64,000 nt of DNA from VAZQ01 sp963841705 (GCA_963841705.1 CAWJDY010000069.1:152270-216269); one strand, 5' to 3'. Counted from the stretch's first letter, positions 15,395 through 23,352 are shown. The notes: a model not told the origin generated them from the letters alone. Program-made: numbers and translations.

Positions 15395-16468
15395 ATGAGC
15401 GCCGCAAATCAAACAAAGACAAAGATGAGAGTAGGGGTGCTGGGAGCGTCCGGCTATACCGGCGGCGAGCTGGTGCGCCTGCTGTTGCGCCACCCCCTGG
15501 TTCAGATTGCCCTGCTCACCGCCGAGCGCCGTGCCGGGCAGGACATGCGGTCGGTGTTTCCGCAGTTCTCTCCTTATGCATTGCCGAAACTGACGGCGAT
15601 CGACGCAGCAGACTGGAAGGCGACCGCGCTTGATCTCGCCTTCTGTGCGCTGCCGCACGGGACCACGCAGAAGGTGATCAAGCATCTGATCGCCACGGTG
15701 CCGCGCATCAAGGTGGTGGATCTCTCGGCCGACTTCCGCCTCGCCGATCCTGCTGTCTACGCGCGCTGGTACGGGCACGAGCATTGCGCACCGGAGCTGC
15801 AGAAAGAAGCAGTCTACGGGCTCACCGAGCTTGACCGTGACGCGATCAAGCAGGCGCGCCTTGTCGCCAATCCCGGCTGCTATACGACCTGCGCGCAGCT
15901 TCCCCTCATCCCGTTGCTGCGGGCGCGGGCAATCGATCCCGACGCGATCGTCATCGATGCCAAATCCGGCATGACTGGAGCGGGCAGGGCAGCCAAGGAG
16001 GAGATGCTCTTCTCCGAAGTGTCCGAAGGCATTCACGCCTACGGCGTCGGCCACCACAGGCACATGGCCGAGCTCGATCAGGAATTCTCCAAGGCGGCCG
16101 GGCGGGAGGTGATCGCGACATTCACGCCGCACCTGATGCCGATCAACCGCGGAATTCTCTCCACCATCTATGTGCGCGGCACGGACGCATCGGCGGAACG
16201 GTTGCATGGCATTCTCATCGATGCCTACGCCCACGAGCCGTTCGTGCATGTGCTCCCCTTCGGCGAGATGCCGCAGACCCGCCATGTCCGCGGCTCGAAC
16301 CTCACTTTCATCGGGGTCGCGAACGACCGCGTGCAGGGCCGCGCGATCATTGGCGCTGCGCTCGACAATCTCGCCAAGGGCGCCTCCGGCCAAGCGGTTC
16401 AGAACATGAACCTGATGCTGGGTTTCCCCGAGACGCTGGGGTTGGAGCAGGTCGCGCTGTTCCCGTAA
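15395..16468 (+). CDS. argC: N-acetyl-gamma-glutamyl-phosphate reductase
   Basis: ArgC reduces N-acetylglutamyl phosphate to the semialdehyde with NADPH in arginine synthesis. The 357-residue product shows the nucleotide-binding GVLGASGYTGGELVRLL at its N-terminus, the active Cys in VANPGCYTTCAQLPLIPL (about 160), and the His region GVGHHRHMAELDQEF. ATG 15395 has GGAAG nine bases upstream. An ATG at 15425, immediately before the Rossmann strand, is the alternative. The frame stays open further upstream but without homology. It is isolated from other arg genes here. Confidence 0.9.
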   Translation: MSAANQTKTKMRVGVLGASGYTGGELVRLLLRHPLVQIALLTAERRAGQDMRSVFPQFSPYALPKLTAIDAADWKATALDLAFCALPHGTTQKVIKHLIATVPRIKVVDLSADFRLADPAVYARWYGHEHCAPELQKEAVYGLTELDRDAIKQARLVANPGCYTTCAQLPLIPLLRARAIDPDAIVIDAKSGMTGAGRAAKEEMLFSEVSEGIHAYGVGHHRHMAELDQEFSKAAGREVIATFTPHLMPINRGILSTIYVRGTDASAERLHGILIDAYAHEPFVHVLPFGEMPQTRHVRGSNLTFIGVANDRVQGRAIIGAALDNLAKGASGQAVQNMNLMLGFPETLGLEQVALFP

Positions 16469-16471
16469 CCT

Positions 16472-16500
16472 GTAGGGGCGGGTTTGAAACCCGCCCCTAC
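16472..16500. repeat. Palindromic repeat GTAGGGGCGGGTTT
   Basis: GTAGGGGCGGGTTT-G-AAACCCGCCCCTAC, a perfect palindrome with 14-bp arms, begins 4 bases after the argC stop. It belongs to the family also found at 2768, 20065 and 23383. By position it can serve as a transcription stop for argC, although no U-tract follows. Confidence 0.8.
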
Positions 16501-16520
16501 GTAATGGCAGTGTCGAGCAG

Positions 16521-16636
16521 AATCCATAACCCCAGGTCCTGCTGTTGCGACACGGCGCATCTACCACACTGCCTGGGGTTATGGATTCCGGGCTCGCCGG
16601 CAAGTCGGGAACCGACTTGCCGGCGCCCGGAATGAC
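16521..16636. repeat. Composite palindromic repeat (CCATAACC / CAAGTCGG family)
   Basis: Two consecutive hairpins: AATCCATAACCCCAGG (16521-16536) with CCTGGGGTTATGGATT (16572-16587), and GCCGGCAAGTCGG (16596-16608) with CCGACTTGCCGGC (16612-16624). It ends in GGAATGACG. The second half closely matches the interior of the 11380-11582 element, which shows that both belong to one dispersed family. It lies between convergent argC and the glt operon. Confidence 0.75.
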
Positions 16637-16666
16637 GCCGGAGGAAGCCTCTGACTCTGGTATGCG

Positions 16667-17395
16667 TCAGTGCTGCAGGATCTTCGAGAGGAAGATCTGA
16701 GCACGCTCGCTGCGCGGCTTGCCGAAGAATTCCGCCGTGGGCGCATCCTCGACGATCTCGCCCCGGTCCATGAACACCACGCGATGGGCGACCTTGTGCG
16801 CAAATCCCATCTCGTGCGTGACCACCATCATGGTCATGCCGTCCTTGGCGAGCGCTACCATCACGTCGAGCACCTCGTTGATCATCTCCGGATCGAGCGC
16901 CGAGGTCGGCTCGTCGAACAGCATGGCGATCGGATCCATCGCGAGCGCGCGCGCAATGGCGACACGCTGCTGCTGGCCGCCAGAGAGCTGGCCGGGAAAT
17001 TTGTGGGCGTGCTCAGTCAGCCCCACCCGCTCGAGCAGCTTCATGCCGCGCCGCTCGCTCTCCTCCCTGCCGCGGTGAAGCACCTTGATCTGCGCCAGCA
17101 TCAGATTGCGCATGACGGTAAGATGCGGGAACAGCTCGAAATGCTGGAAGACCATGCCGATACGGGCGCGCAATTTGGGCAAGTCGGTCTTGCGATCGCC
17201 GACGGAAATCCCGGCAACGGTGATGGTACCCTGCTGGAACGGCTCGAGCCCATTGACGCACTTGATCAACGTGGATTTGCCCGATCCGGATGGCCCGCAC
17301 ACGACCACCACCTCGCCCTTCGCCACTTCCGTCGAGCAGTCCTTCAGCACCTGGAAGCTCTGGTACCATTTGCTGACGTGACCGAGGGTGATCAT
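16667..17395 (-). CDS. gltL: Glutamate/aspartate-type ABC transporter ATP-binding protein
   Basis: A 242-residue ABC ATPase of the polar amino acid uptake family. Walker A is GPSGSGKST (about 34), the signature is LSGGQQQRVAIARAL, and Walker B is MLFDEPTSALDPE, followed by the switch His in VVTHEMGFA. It energises the GltJ/GltK permeases encoded immediately upstream with a 9-base gap. The gltJKL order matches glutamate/aspartate importers; substrate preference among acidic and other polar amino acids is inferred. Confidence 0.85.
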   Translation of the reverse strand: MITLGHVSKWYQSFQVLKDCSTEVAKGEVVVVCGPSGSGKSTLIKCVNGLEPFQQGTITVAGISVGDRKTDLPKLRARIGMVFQHFELFPHLTVMRNLMLAQIKVLHRGREESERRGMKLLERVGLTEHAHKFPGQLSGGQQQRVAIARALAMDPIAMLFDEPTSALDPEMINEVLDVMVALAKDGMTMMVVTHEMGFAHKVAHRVVFMDRGEIVEDAPTAEFFGKPRSERAQIFLSKILQH

Positions 17396-17404
17396 CGCCT
17401 AACC

Positions 17405-18097
17405 TCACCGGATGATGGCGACGCGGCTCTGCAGACGGCGCACCAGCAGCGAGGCCGCAAACGAGATCACGAAATAGACGAGCGCCGCGAACAGGTACAT
17501 TTCCACGAGCCGGCCGTCGCGCTCGGCGATCTTCGAGGCGGCGCCGAGGAAATCGGTGATCGAGAGCACATAGACCAACGAGGTGTCCTGAAACAGGATG
17601 ATGGTCTGCGTCAGCAGGACCGGCAGCATGTTGCGGAAGGCCTGGGGCAGGACGATGTAGCCCATGGTCTGCGCATAGGTCATGCCGAGCGCCTGAGCCG
17701 CCGCGACCTGACCGCGGGAGATGGATTGAATTCCCGCGCGCATGATCTCGCAGAAATACGCGGCCTCGAACAGCGTGAACGTCACCAGCGAGGACGCGAA
17801 GGCCCCCACCTGGATGGGCCGCGACGCGCCGGTGACCCACTGGCCGATGTAGGGTACCAAAAAATAGAACCAGAAGATCATCAGCACCAGCGGCACCGAT
17901 CGCATCAGGTTCACGTATGCGGCGGCAGGGAGCGAGAGCGGGGCGAAGCTGGACAGGCGCATCATCGCAAGCGCGGTGCCGAATATGATGCCGCCGCTCG
18001 TCGCCAGCGCGGTCAACATCAGCGTGAAGGTCATCCCGTCATAGAACAGATACGGCAGCGAGCGGATGATGACATCGAAATCGAAGTCCGCGAACAT
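17405..18097 (-). CDS. gltK: Amino-acid ABC transporter permease (GltK-like)
   Basis: A 230-residue inner-membrane permease of the HisMQ type. Hydrophobic helices flank the EAA-type loop EIMRAGIQSISRGQVAAAQALG, which contacts the ATPase. The start at 18097 (MFADFDFDVI) was chosen over a long upstream extension that merely reads gltJ in another frame. It sits 8 bases after the gltJ stop. Together with GltJ it forms the heterodimeric membrane channel. Confidence 0.85.
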   Translation of the reverse strand: MFADFDFDVIIRSLPYLFYDGMTFTLMLTALATSGGIIFGTALAMMRLSSFAPLSLPAAAYVNLMRSVPLVLMIFWFYFLVPYIGQWVTGASRPIQVGAFASSLVTFTLFEAAYFCEIMRAGIQSISRGQVAAAQALGMTYAQTMGYIVLPQAFRNMLPVLLTQTIILFQDTSLVYVLSITDFLGAASKIAERDGRLVEMYLFAALVYFVISFAASLLVRRLQSRVAIIR

Positions 18098-18105
18098 CGC
18101 GCGTC

Positions 18106-18855
18106 TCAGTGGGTGGCGAGCGCCGGCGCGGCGCCGATGAGGCCGGGCACGGCGGTGTGCCGCTCGACCCAGCGCATGCCGAAGGTCACCGCGATGTTGA
18201 TGATGATGTAGATGACCGTTGCCGCGGTGAATGCCTCGAACACCTGGAAGGACATCTCCTGCATGGCGCGGGCGCGCGCGGTCAATTCCAGCAAGCCGAT
18301 GGTCAGGGCGACCGCGCTGTTCTTGATCACGTTGAGGAATTCGGACGTGAGCGGCGGCAGAATGATGCGATAGGCCATCGGGAGGAGCACGTAGAGATAG
18401 GTCTGCGGCAGGGTGAGGCCGAGCGCGAGCCCGGCGAAACGCTGGCCGCGGGCAAGGCTCGAGATGCCCGCGCGCACCTGCTCCGACACCCGCGCCGAAG
18501 TGTAGAAGCCGAGCGCAACGACGGCGGTGTAGAACGAGGCGTCGGGGAGCTGCTTGAGCCAGTCGCCAAGGTCGGTCGGCAGGAGCTCCGGCAGCACGAA
18601 GTACCAGAGGAACATCTGCACCAGGAGCGGGATGTCGCGGAACAGCTCGACATAGGCGCCGCCGAGCCGCGCCAGCCAGACATACGGTGTGGTGCGGGCA
18701 ACGCCGACGAGCGAGCCGAGCGTGAGCGCGAGTATCCACGCGCTGAGCGCGGTGAGCAGCGTCCAGCCGGTGCCCATGAAGAGCGTCTCGAGATAGGTGT
18801 GCACCCCGTCGGGCGACGTCTGGAAGAAGATGCCCCAGTTCCAGTGGTAGTTCAC
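18106..18855 (-). CDS. gltJ: Amino-acid ABC transporter permease (GltJ-like)
   Basis: A 249-residue permease paralogous to GltK. The ATPase-contact loop reads SEQVRAGISSLARGQRFAGLALG. The N-terminal MNYHWNWGIFFQTSPDG is characteristic of GltJ. It is the first gene of the gltJKL block, and the substrate-binding protein that normally precedes it is displaced 1.3 kb upstream by a repeat-rich segment. Confidence 0.85.
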   Translation of the reverse strand: MNYHWNWGIFFQTSPDGVHTYLETLFMGTGWTLLTALSAWILALTLGSLVGVARTTPYVWLARLGGAYVELFRDIPLLVQMFLWYFVLPELLPTDLGDWLKQLPDASFYTAVVALGFYTSARVSEQVRAGISSLARGQRFAGLALGLTLPQTYLYVLLPMAYRIILPPLTSEFLNVIKNSAVALTIGLLELTARARAMQEMSFQVFEAFTAATVIYIIINIAVTFGMRWVERHTAVPGLIGAAPALATH

Positions 18856-18980
18856 GCGCGTCGGCCCTCAGGCGCCGAACTGCCGGCGATGCGGCCATTA
18901 CACCGAGAACGCGAGGAAAAGTCCATGGACCGGCCTTTCGAAACCGCCGGGGCAGCGCTCACTGCACCCCGTTGTGGCCG

Positions 18981-19128
18981 CTGGGTCCCGGCTCTTCACT
19001 CCGCCGGCCAACGCCGGCGTCGCTCGGCCGGGACACGAAACCTGCGCGTCCCGGCCGACCCCGGGACGGGCACCCCGCCGACAGAGTCGGCGGGGACCCC
19101 GTTGACCCGGGGGAGAGCCGGGACCCAG
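18981..19128. repeat. 150-bp palindromic element with CTGGGTCCCGGCTCT ends
   Basis: CTGGGTCCCGGCTCT (18981-18995) and AGAGCCGGGACCCAG (19114-19128) are perfect 15-bp inverted repeats. Smaller palindromes nest inside: GCCGGCCAACGCCGGC and CCCCGCCGACAGAGTCGGCGGGG. There is no ORF. It is the first of several repeats separating gltI from gltJKL; the segment on to 19226 holds otherwise only the hairpin at 19192. Confidence 0.7.
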
Positions 19129-19191
19129 GGCACACGATCAGTCGATCTGGTGAAGCCCTGTGTACAACCGGTGCGGGCGCAAAAAACAAGC

Positions 19192-19221
19192 TCCCTGTAA
19201 ACAACAGGAAATTTACAGGGA
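19192..19221. repeat. TCCCTGTAAA hairpin
   Basis: TCCCTGTAAA (19192-19201) pairs with TTTACAGGGA (19212-19221). The CCCTGT core recurs as three direct copies at 19698-19730 and once more near 19805 (TTTACAGGGATTTGCAGG), so the split glt region is framed by copies of this short motif. Confidence 0.6.
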
Positions 19222-19226
19222 ATTTT

Positions 19227-19526
19227 TCAGCTCCGGGTTGAAGGCAGATAAATCGTGCGGCCTTCGGGCTGCTCCTTGCTGATCGCCATCTCCCCCAGCC
19301 TGGTGAGACGCTCGTCGAAGTCATGGGCCGCCAGCGCCTGCAGGTAGGCCTCGACCACCTTCGCCATGTCGGCAGCCTCGGAGGGGGCAAGATCGCCCGT
19401 TGCCAATGCCTGCGCAATTCGCGCCATCGCCTCGACGCTGGCCGCCGCATTCTCGATCGGCGGCAACTCGCAGTGCTTGATATTTTGCTGATATTTTGCT
19501 TGATATTTTGCTTGATATCTTGACAT
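19227..19526 (-). CDS. Small protein of unknown function, possibly a truncated gene
   Basis: The 99-residue reading frame starts with a repetitive stretch (YQAKYQAKYQQ) encoded by a 12-bp tandem repeat. It continues with a regular helical segment (SVEAMARIAQALATGDLAPS, then EAADMAKVVEAYLQALAA and DFDERLTRLGEM). That second part resembles, to my memory, the C-terminal helices of DUF5681-type or phage terminase small-subunit-like proteins of rhizobia, but I cannot confirm it. There is no ribosome-binding site before ATG 19526. The protein may be the C-terminal remnant of a larger gene re-started in the repeat array, or not expressed at all. Confidence 0.4.
   Translation of the reverse strand: MSRYQAKYQAKYQQNIKHCELPPIENAAASVEAMARIAQALATGDLAPSEAADMAKVVEAYLQALAAHDFDERLTRLGEMAISKEQPEGRTIYLPSTRS
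19476..19522. repeat. Four tandem 11-12 bp repeats, consensus CTTGATATTTTG
   Basis: CTTGATATTTTG, CTGATATTTTG, CTTGATATTTTG and CTTGATATCTTG follow without a gap. The array is strikingly AT-rich in a GC-rich genome and runs directly into a TTGACA hexamer. The arrangement looks like tandem binding sites. It also encodes the N-terminus of the minus-strand small protein. Confidence 0.7.
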
Positions 19527-19548
19527 TGTAACAAAAATCTGCTATGAG
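19520..19548 (+). promoter_or_regulatory. Candidate sigma-70 promoter
   Basis: A perfect -35 hexamer TTGACA (19520-19525), a 17-base spacer and TATGAG (19543-19548, four of six matches to TATAAT). Transcription would begin near 19555. The last tandem repeat overlaps the -35, so a protein bound to the array could control this promoter. Confidence 0.55.
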
Positions 19549-19553
19549 TCGCT

Positions 19554-19608
19554 AATCTCAGAAAGCTGTGAGAGAAGCCCGGCCCAGACTCCCGCGCCGG
19601 GCTTTTTG
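19554..19608 (+). ncRNA. Candidate small RNA or attenuator of about 52 nt
   Basis: Downstream of the candidate promoter the transcript would fold into hairpin 1 (UCUCA 19556-19560 with UGAGA 19569-19573, 8-nt loop) and a strong terminator hairpin (AAGCCCGGC 19575-19583 with GCCGGGCTT 19596-19604, then TTTGTTT). The close promoter-to-terminator spacing suggests either a discrete small RNA or an attenuator for the small frame at 19662. No known RNA family is recognised. Confidence 0.4.
19575..19604 (+). terminator. Rho-independent terminator
   Basis: The 9-bp perfect stem AAGCCCGGC/GCCGGGCTT with a 12-nt loop is followed by a T-rich run (TTTGTTT). It is the best intrinsic terminator in the split glt region, on the plus strand. 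Confidence 0.65.
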
Positions 19609-19661
19609 TTTGGCCAATCGTCCGTCTGCTGTCGTCCGCTTGGCAACAGGAGGACAACGCA

Positions 19662-19886
19662 GTGGTGATCGCGACGTTGCGTCATGAATCGCAGGTCATT
19701 TCCCTGTTATTTCCCTGTTCTTCCCTGTTCCGGATCCTGCCATTTCGGCATATCTCCTTGCTGGTGCTCACTTTTTTGCAGATTTTGGACGTCGCCCCGC
19801 CCCCCTTTACAGGGATTTGCAGGCAGGGGAAGGCGACCGGCATCACCTTTAACGTAATCGTCCAGCCGCCGCCACGACCCGATTGA
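19662..19886 (+). CDS. Short ORF with an ideal ribosome site, unknown and perhaps truncated
   Basis: CAGGAGGA lies 8 bases before GTG 19662, the strongest Shine-Dalgarno sequence in this region. The first dozen codons look ordinary (VVIATLRHESQV), but then the frame runs through the CCCTGTT direct repeats and gives a non-protein-like sequence to codon 74. The simplest reading is a gene start whose body was replaced by repeat DNA. No homolog is recognised. The segment from here to 20175 holds otherwise only repeats. Confidence 0.25.
   Translation: MVIATLRHESQVISLLFPCSSLFRILPFRHISLLVLTFLQILDVAPPPFTGICRQGKATGITFNVIVQPPPRPD
19698..19730. repeat. Three direct repeats TTTCCCTGTT
   Basis: TTTCCCTGTT, ATTTCCCTGTT and CTTCCCTGTTC follow one another at 10-11 bp spacing, about one helical turn. 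The same word occurs in inverted orientation at 19192-19221. They could be protein-binding sites or ends of a small element. Confidence 0.55.
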
Positions 19887-20064
19887 AAGTCTGTGCCGCA
19901 ATGTAACGGCGTACCCCTCGACGGAGTCGGCGGTCGCATTGTGCGCGCATCTCGTCCTTCTGGGTCAACCAGGGCGTGGATGGCGGAGACAAACGGGGTC
20001 GTCGCTGCGCAAGAAAGTGGAGTTCCCGTCCCGGCGATGACGGCGGGAGCTTCGGAAAAACGGC

Positions 20065-20093
20065 GGAGGGGCGGGCTTGAAACCCGCCCCTCC
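20065..20093. repeat. Palindromic repeat GGAGGGGCGGGCTT
   Basis: GGAGGGGCGGGCTT-G-AAACCCGCCCCTCC is a near-perfect hairpin (one mismatch, at the C opposite A) of the same family as 16472-16500. It lies 83 bases beyond the gltI stop and marks the left edge of the gltI transcription unit. Confidence 0.75.
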
Positions 20094-20175
20094 ATATCTC
20101 GATCAGGTCGACAAGTCGTGCATTGTCACGGCGCGCAAGCGCGCGCCTTCACCCGCCCCTTCAGTCGCCCTGCGA

Positions 20176-21084
20176 TCAATACACCGCGGGGTCGCCGCTG
20201 TCGGTCGGGTTGGCGACCACCTTCTTGAACGAGGCGCTCATGGGCACGTTGAGACTGATCCCCTTGGGCGGGATCGGCTTGAGGAACCAGTTCTCATAGA
20301 TCCCATTGATCGCACCGCTGCGATAGGTCGCAACCATCGCCTCATCGACCACCTTCTTGAAAGCGGGGTCCTCGCGCCGGAGCATGATCCCGTAAGGCTC
20401 GACCGAGAGCGGATCGGCGGAGATCACGTAGGTACCGGGCGATTTCGAGCTGGCCACCAGGCTGTAGAGCAGGATGTCGTCCATGACGAAGGCGGCCGCG
20501 CGCCCGGTCTCGACCATGAGGAACGCCTCGGCATGATCCTTGGCAGGGATGATGTTGAGGTTGAGGCCCTTCTGCGCGCCGATTTCGGTGATCTGCTTGA
20601 TGTTGGTCGTGCCCGAGGTCGAGGTTATGGTCTTGCCGCGCAGATCCTCGACCGTTTTCAGATTGGCGGACTTCTTGGAGACGAAGCGGTTGGCAGTCAC
20701 GAAATGGGTGATGGTGAAGGCTACCTGCTTCTCCCGCTCGAGATTGTTGGTAGTGGAGCCGCATTCGAGATCGACAGTGCCGTTGGCGATGAGCGGAATG
20801 CGCGTGGCCGAGGTTACCGGATTGAGCTTCACTTCCAGATTGGGGAGGTTGAGCTCCTTCTTCACCGCGTCCACGATCCGGTGGCAGAGATCCATGGCAT
20901 AGCCGACGACCTGCTGCTTGTCGTCGTAATAGGAAAACGGCACCGACAATTCGCGGTGACCCAGCGTGATCGCGCCGGTCTCCTTGATCTTCTTGAGGGT
21001 GCCGGCGAGGTCCTCGCCGAAAGCCGGCCCCGCGCAGAGAGCCGAGACAGCCAGCGCCGGCAGCAGCAGTTTGGTCAGGTGCAT
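20176..21084 (-). CDS. gltI: Glutamate/aspartate ABC transporter substrate-binding protein
   Basis: A 302-residue periplasmic binding protein (SBP_bac_3). The signal peptide is MHLTKLLLPALAVSALCAGP with cleavage after AFGE or nearby. The mature part has GAITLGHRELSVPFSYYDD, then GTVDLECGSTTNNLEREK and VEDLRGKTITSTSGTTN, typical of the GltI/AatJ group that binds glutamate and aspartate. ATG 21084 is chosen because it starts a proper signal peptide; the open frame reads far upstream without homology. It should feed GltJKL, yet it is separated from them by 1.3 kb of repeats, so co-transcription is doubtful. Confidence 0.85.
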   Translation of the reverse strand: MHLTKLLLPALAVSALCAGPAFGEDLAGTLKKIKETGAITLGHRELSVPFSYYDDKQQVVGYAMDLCHRIVDAVKKELNLPNLEVKLNPVTSATRIPLIANGTVDLECGSTTNNLEREKQVAFTITHFVTANRFVSKKSANLKTVEDLRGKTITSTSGTTNIKQITEIGAQKGLNLNIIPAKDHAEAFLMVETGRAAAFVMDDILLYSLVASSKSPGTYVISADPLSVEPYGIMLRREDPAFKKVVDEAMVATYRSGAINGIYENWFLKPIPPKGISLNVPMSASFKKVVANPTDSGDPAVY

Positions 21085-21134
21085 TGCAGTTCTCCGCTGT
21101 GATGAATGCGAGGCCTGGTTACAATCGCCTTCCA

Positions 21135-21188
21135 TAGGGGCGACGCATGCGTCGCCCCCAAGAAGGGCGAGGCAGTGCCTCGCCCCTA
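21135..21188. repeat. Twin palindromes in the gltI-phaC gap
   Basis: GGGGCGACGCATGCGTCGCC plus CC (21137-21158) is a perfect palindrome. It is followed by GGGCGAGGCAGTGCCTCGCCC (21165-21185). The outer arms TAGGGGCGA and TCGCCCCTA also pair. The pair lies between the phaC stop and the gltI start, both on the minus strand, and could terminate phaC transcription. Confidence 0.65.
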
Positions 21189-21209
21189 CGGATCGTGGAT
21201 GCTGAAGGG

Positions 21210-23009
21210 TCAATCGCGCATCCTCACGTAGCTTCCGGGCGCATCCTCGATCGGGGTCAGGACGCCGCCGCCAGGCTCGCGGGCGGGCACCTCGGTCGGA
21301 TCCTGCGCCTTGAGCCAATTGAACCAGTCCGGCCACCACGACCCCGCATGTTCCTTGGCCTTCCCCAGCCAGCGATCGAGATTGGCGCTGGTTGGTCTGG
21401 GGCCCGTCCAGTATTGATATTTTATCCTGTCGGGAGGATTGATCACGCCGGCAATGTGGCCCGAGCCCGCCAGCACGAAGCGGACGCGGCCGCCGAAGAA
21501 TTTGGAGCCAAGCAGCACCGATTTCGCAGGCGCAATATGATCCTCGCGGGTGGCGAGATTGTAGATCGGGATGTTGATGCTCTTCAAGTCCAGCTTCTTG
21601 CCCCCAATCACCATCTCGCCTTTGCTCAATCGGTTTTCCAGGTAGCAGTTGCGCAGATAAAAGGAGTGATTGGCGGCCGGCATCCGCGTCGCATCCGAAT
21701 TCCAATAGAGCAGGTCGAAGGGGGCCGGCTCCTTTCCCTTGAGATAATTGTTGATGACGTAGGGCCAGATCAGATCGTTGGAGCGCAGGAGATTGAAGGC
21801 TTTGGCCATCTTCTTGCCTTCGAGATAGCCGCGCTCGCCCATTTCCCGTTCGCGCGCTGTGATCTGCTCCTCGTCGACGAAGACCTTGAGATCGCCGGCA
21901 TGGGTGAAATCCACCTGCGCCGTCAGCAAAGTTGCCGATAGGATGCGGTCATCGCCGGACGCGGCCATGTAGGCGAGCGCCGCCGCCAGAAGCGTCCCGC
22001 CGACGCAGTAACCCATGCCGTGGACCTGGCGTTCCCCGGTGACCTTCTCGATGATCTCAAGGGCGGGAAGCGGACCCTCGCGCATGTAATCCTCGAAGTT
22101 TTTCCGGGCGAGCCGTGCATCTGGATTTACCCAGGAGATGACGAACACCGTGAGGCCCTGGGCGACGCACCAGCGGATGAAGGATTTTTCCGGAGTGAGA
22201 TCGAGAATGTAGAACTTGTTGATCCAGGGCGGCACGATGAGCAGCGGCCGTTTGAGCGCCGCTGCGGTAGAGGGCGCGTACTGGATCAGCTGCATCAACT
22301 CGTTCTGGAAAATCACCTTGCCCGGGGTCAGGGCGAGATTGCGGCCGACCTCGAACATCTTGTAATCGGACTGGCGAATGCGAAGCTCGCCACCGCCGGC
22401 TTGGATGTCCTCGGCGAGCATGTGCATCCCACGCACCAGGTTTTCGGCTTTCGCGGCGACCGTCTCGCGCAGGAGCTCGGGATTGGTCAGAACAAAGTTC
22501 GAAGGCGCGACCGCATTGGTAATCTGCCGGACGTAGAAATCGGCTTTGTGCAAGGTGTGCGGATCGAGCCCCTTGGCATCATGGACCAGCCGCTGCGCCC
22601 AGTCGACGGTGAGCAGATAGGCCTGCTTGAGAAAATCGAAGTACTGATTGGTTGACCATTCCGGATCGGCAAAGCGCCGGTCGCGGGGGTCGGGCGCTGC
22701 GACCGGCGTGACCTGCTCGCCGGCCATGCGTTTGACTGCATTCCCCCACAAATCGAGATAGGCCTTGCCCAAGCTCGACTGCAGCTCGAGGGCGCGCTGG
22801 GGGTCGCGGAGCCAGTAATCCGCGACCTGACCCAGGGTTTTGACGACGTCGGTCACCTCCGAATACTGCTCGTCGACACTGCCCTCCTCGCGCGGGCGCA
22901 GATAGGCGGCGAGCGCCCGGCCGCCTTCCTCCATGATGCGGGCGACGTTGTGGGCGAACTCCTCGACATCCGACGAGCCGCCTTGAACCGGTTCTGCAGG
23001 GGCTCTCAC
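21210..23009 (-). CDS. phaC: Class I polyhydroxyalkanoate synthase
   Basis: PhaC polymerises 3-hydroxyacyl-CoA into PHA granules. The 599-residue protein has the class I layout: an N-terminal helical region to about 190, then an alpha/beta hydrolase domain with the lipase-like box GYCVGG carrying the catalytic Cys (about 323), Asp in the YNLATREDHIAP stretch, and His in LAGSGHIAGVINPP. The Trp-rich end SWWPDWFNWL is also characteristic. GTG 23009 is preferred over the longer frame because AGAGG lies 7 bases before it and it yields the usual length. The phasin at 9.5 kb is the likely granule partner. phaA/phaB are not in the window. Confidence 0.9.
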   Translation of the reverse strand: MRAPAEPVQGGSSDVEEFAHNVARIMEEGGRALAAYLRPREEGSVDEQYSEVTDVVKTLGQVADYWLRDPQRALELQSSLGKAYLDLWGNAVKRMAGEQVTPVAAPDPRDRRFADPEWSTNQYFDFLKQAYLLTVDWAQRLVHDAKGLDPHTLHKADFYVRQITNAVAPSNFVLTNPELLRETVAAKAENLVRGMHMLAEDIQAGGGELRIRQSDYKMFEVGRNLALTPGKVIFQNELMQLIQYAPSTAAALKRPLLIVPPWINKFYILDLTPEKSFIRWCVAQGLTVFVISWVNPDARLARKNFEDYMREGPLPALEIIEKVTGERQVHGMGYCVGGTLLAAALAYMAASGDDRILSATLLTAQVDFTHAGDLKVFVDEEQITAREREMGERGYLEGKKMAKAFNLLRSNDLIWPYVINNYLKGKEPAPFDLLYWNSDATRMPAANHSFYLRNCYLENRLSKGEMVIGGKKLDLKSINIPIYNLATREDHIAPAKSVLLGSKFFGGRVRFVLAGSGHIAGVINPPDRIKYQYWTGPRPTSANLDRWLGKAKEHAGSWWPDWFNWLKAQDPTEVPAREPGGGVLTPIEDAPGSYVRMRD

Positions 23010-23029
23010 GGTCAGGCCTCTTCTCGCTG

Positions 23030-23097
23030 GGATGACAGAGGACAGATGACACAGGACGGACTGCAATCCGCTGGGCGTCATCTGTCTACTGTCATCC
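23030..23097. repeat. 21-bp inverted repeat upstream of phaC
   Basis: GGATGACAGAGGACAGATGA plus C (23030-23050) pairs with 23077-23097 at 19 of 21 positions. It contains several GACAG/TGTCATC words. The hairpin is only 20 bases before the phaC start, within its leader or promoter. The rest of 23098-23352 up to the lipoprotein shows no gene. Confidence 0.55.
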
Positions 23098-23352
23098 GAC
23101 GCCGCAAGCCGGGATAATGCGCGTGCTGCCTACGATTGCACCACTTGGCGGGCGCCGCAATCGCCGGAACGACGGTGCAACCTTGGTTTTGTCAAAATTG
23201 GGGTAATACGCCCGCAGGCGGTAATCGGCCGGAATGACGCCATTTTGCGCCGGCAGGACAGGGCGCGAGCGCGCGAGCGTGGGGCGAGAACCGACGATCA
23301 ACGAGTAACGCCGATCGGCATTCAGGCGCACGAGTATCACGGCAGAGCCGGC

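Noticed and set aside
14969..16603. A 544-codon minus-strand frame across argC.
   Set aside because: It is a mirror of the argC codons and has no recognisable domain; ArgC motifs on the plus strand are complete.
17405..18898. A 497-residue minus-strand frame seemed to fuse two proteins.
   Set aside because: Only the last 230 residues are GltK. The first part is gltJ read in the wrong frame, and gltJ has its own complete frame at 18106-18855.
19476..19522. Tandem repeats considered as a CRISPR remnant or plasmid iteron array.
   Set aside because: Units are 11-12 bp with no spacers, there are no cas genes, and there is no replication initiator nearby. A regulatory repeat fits better.
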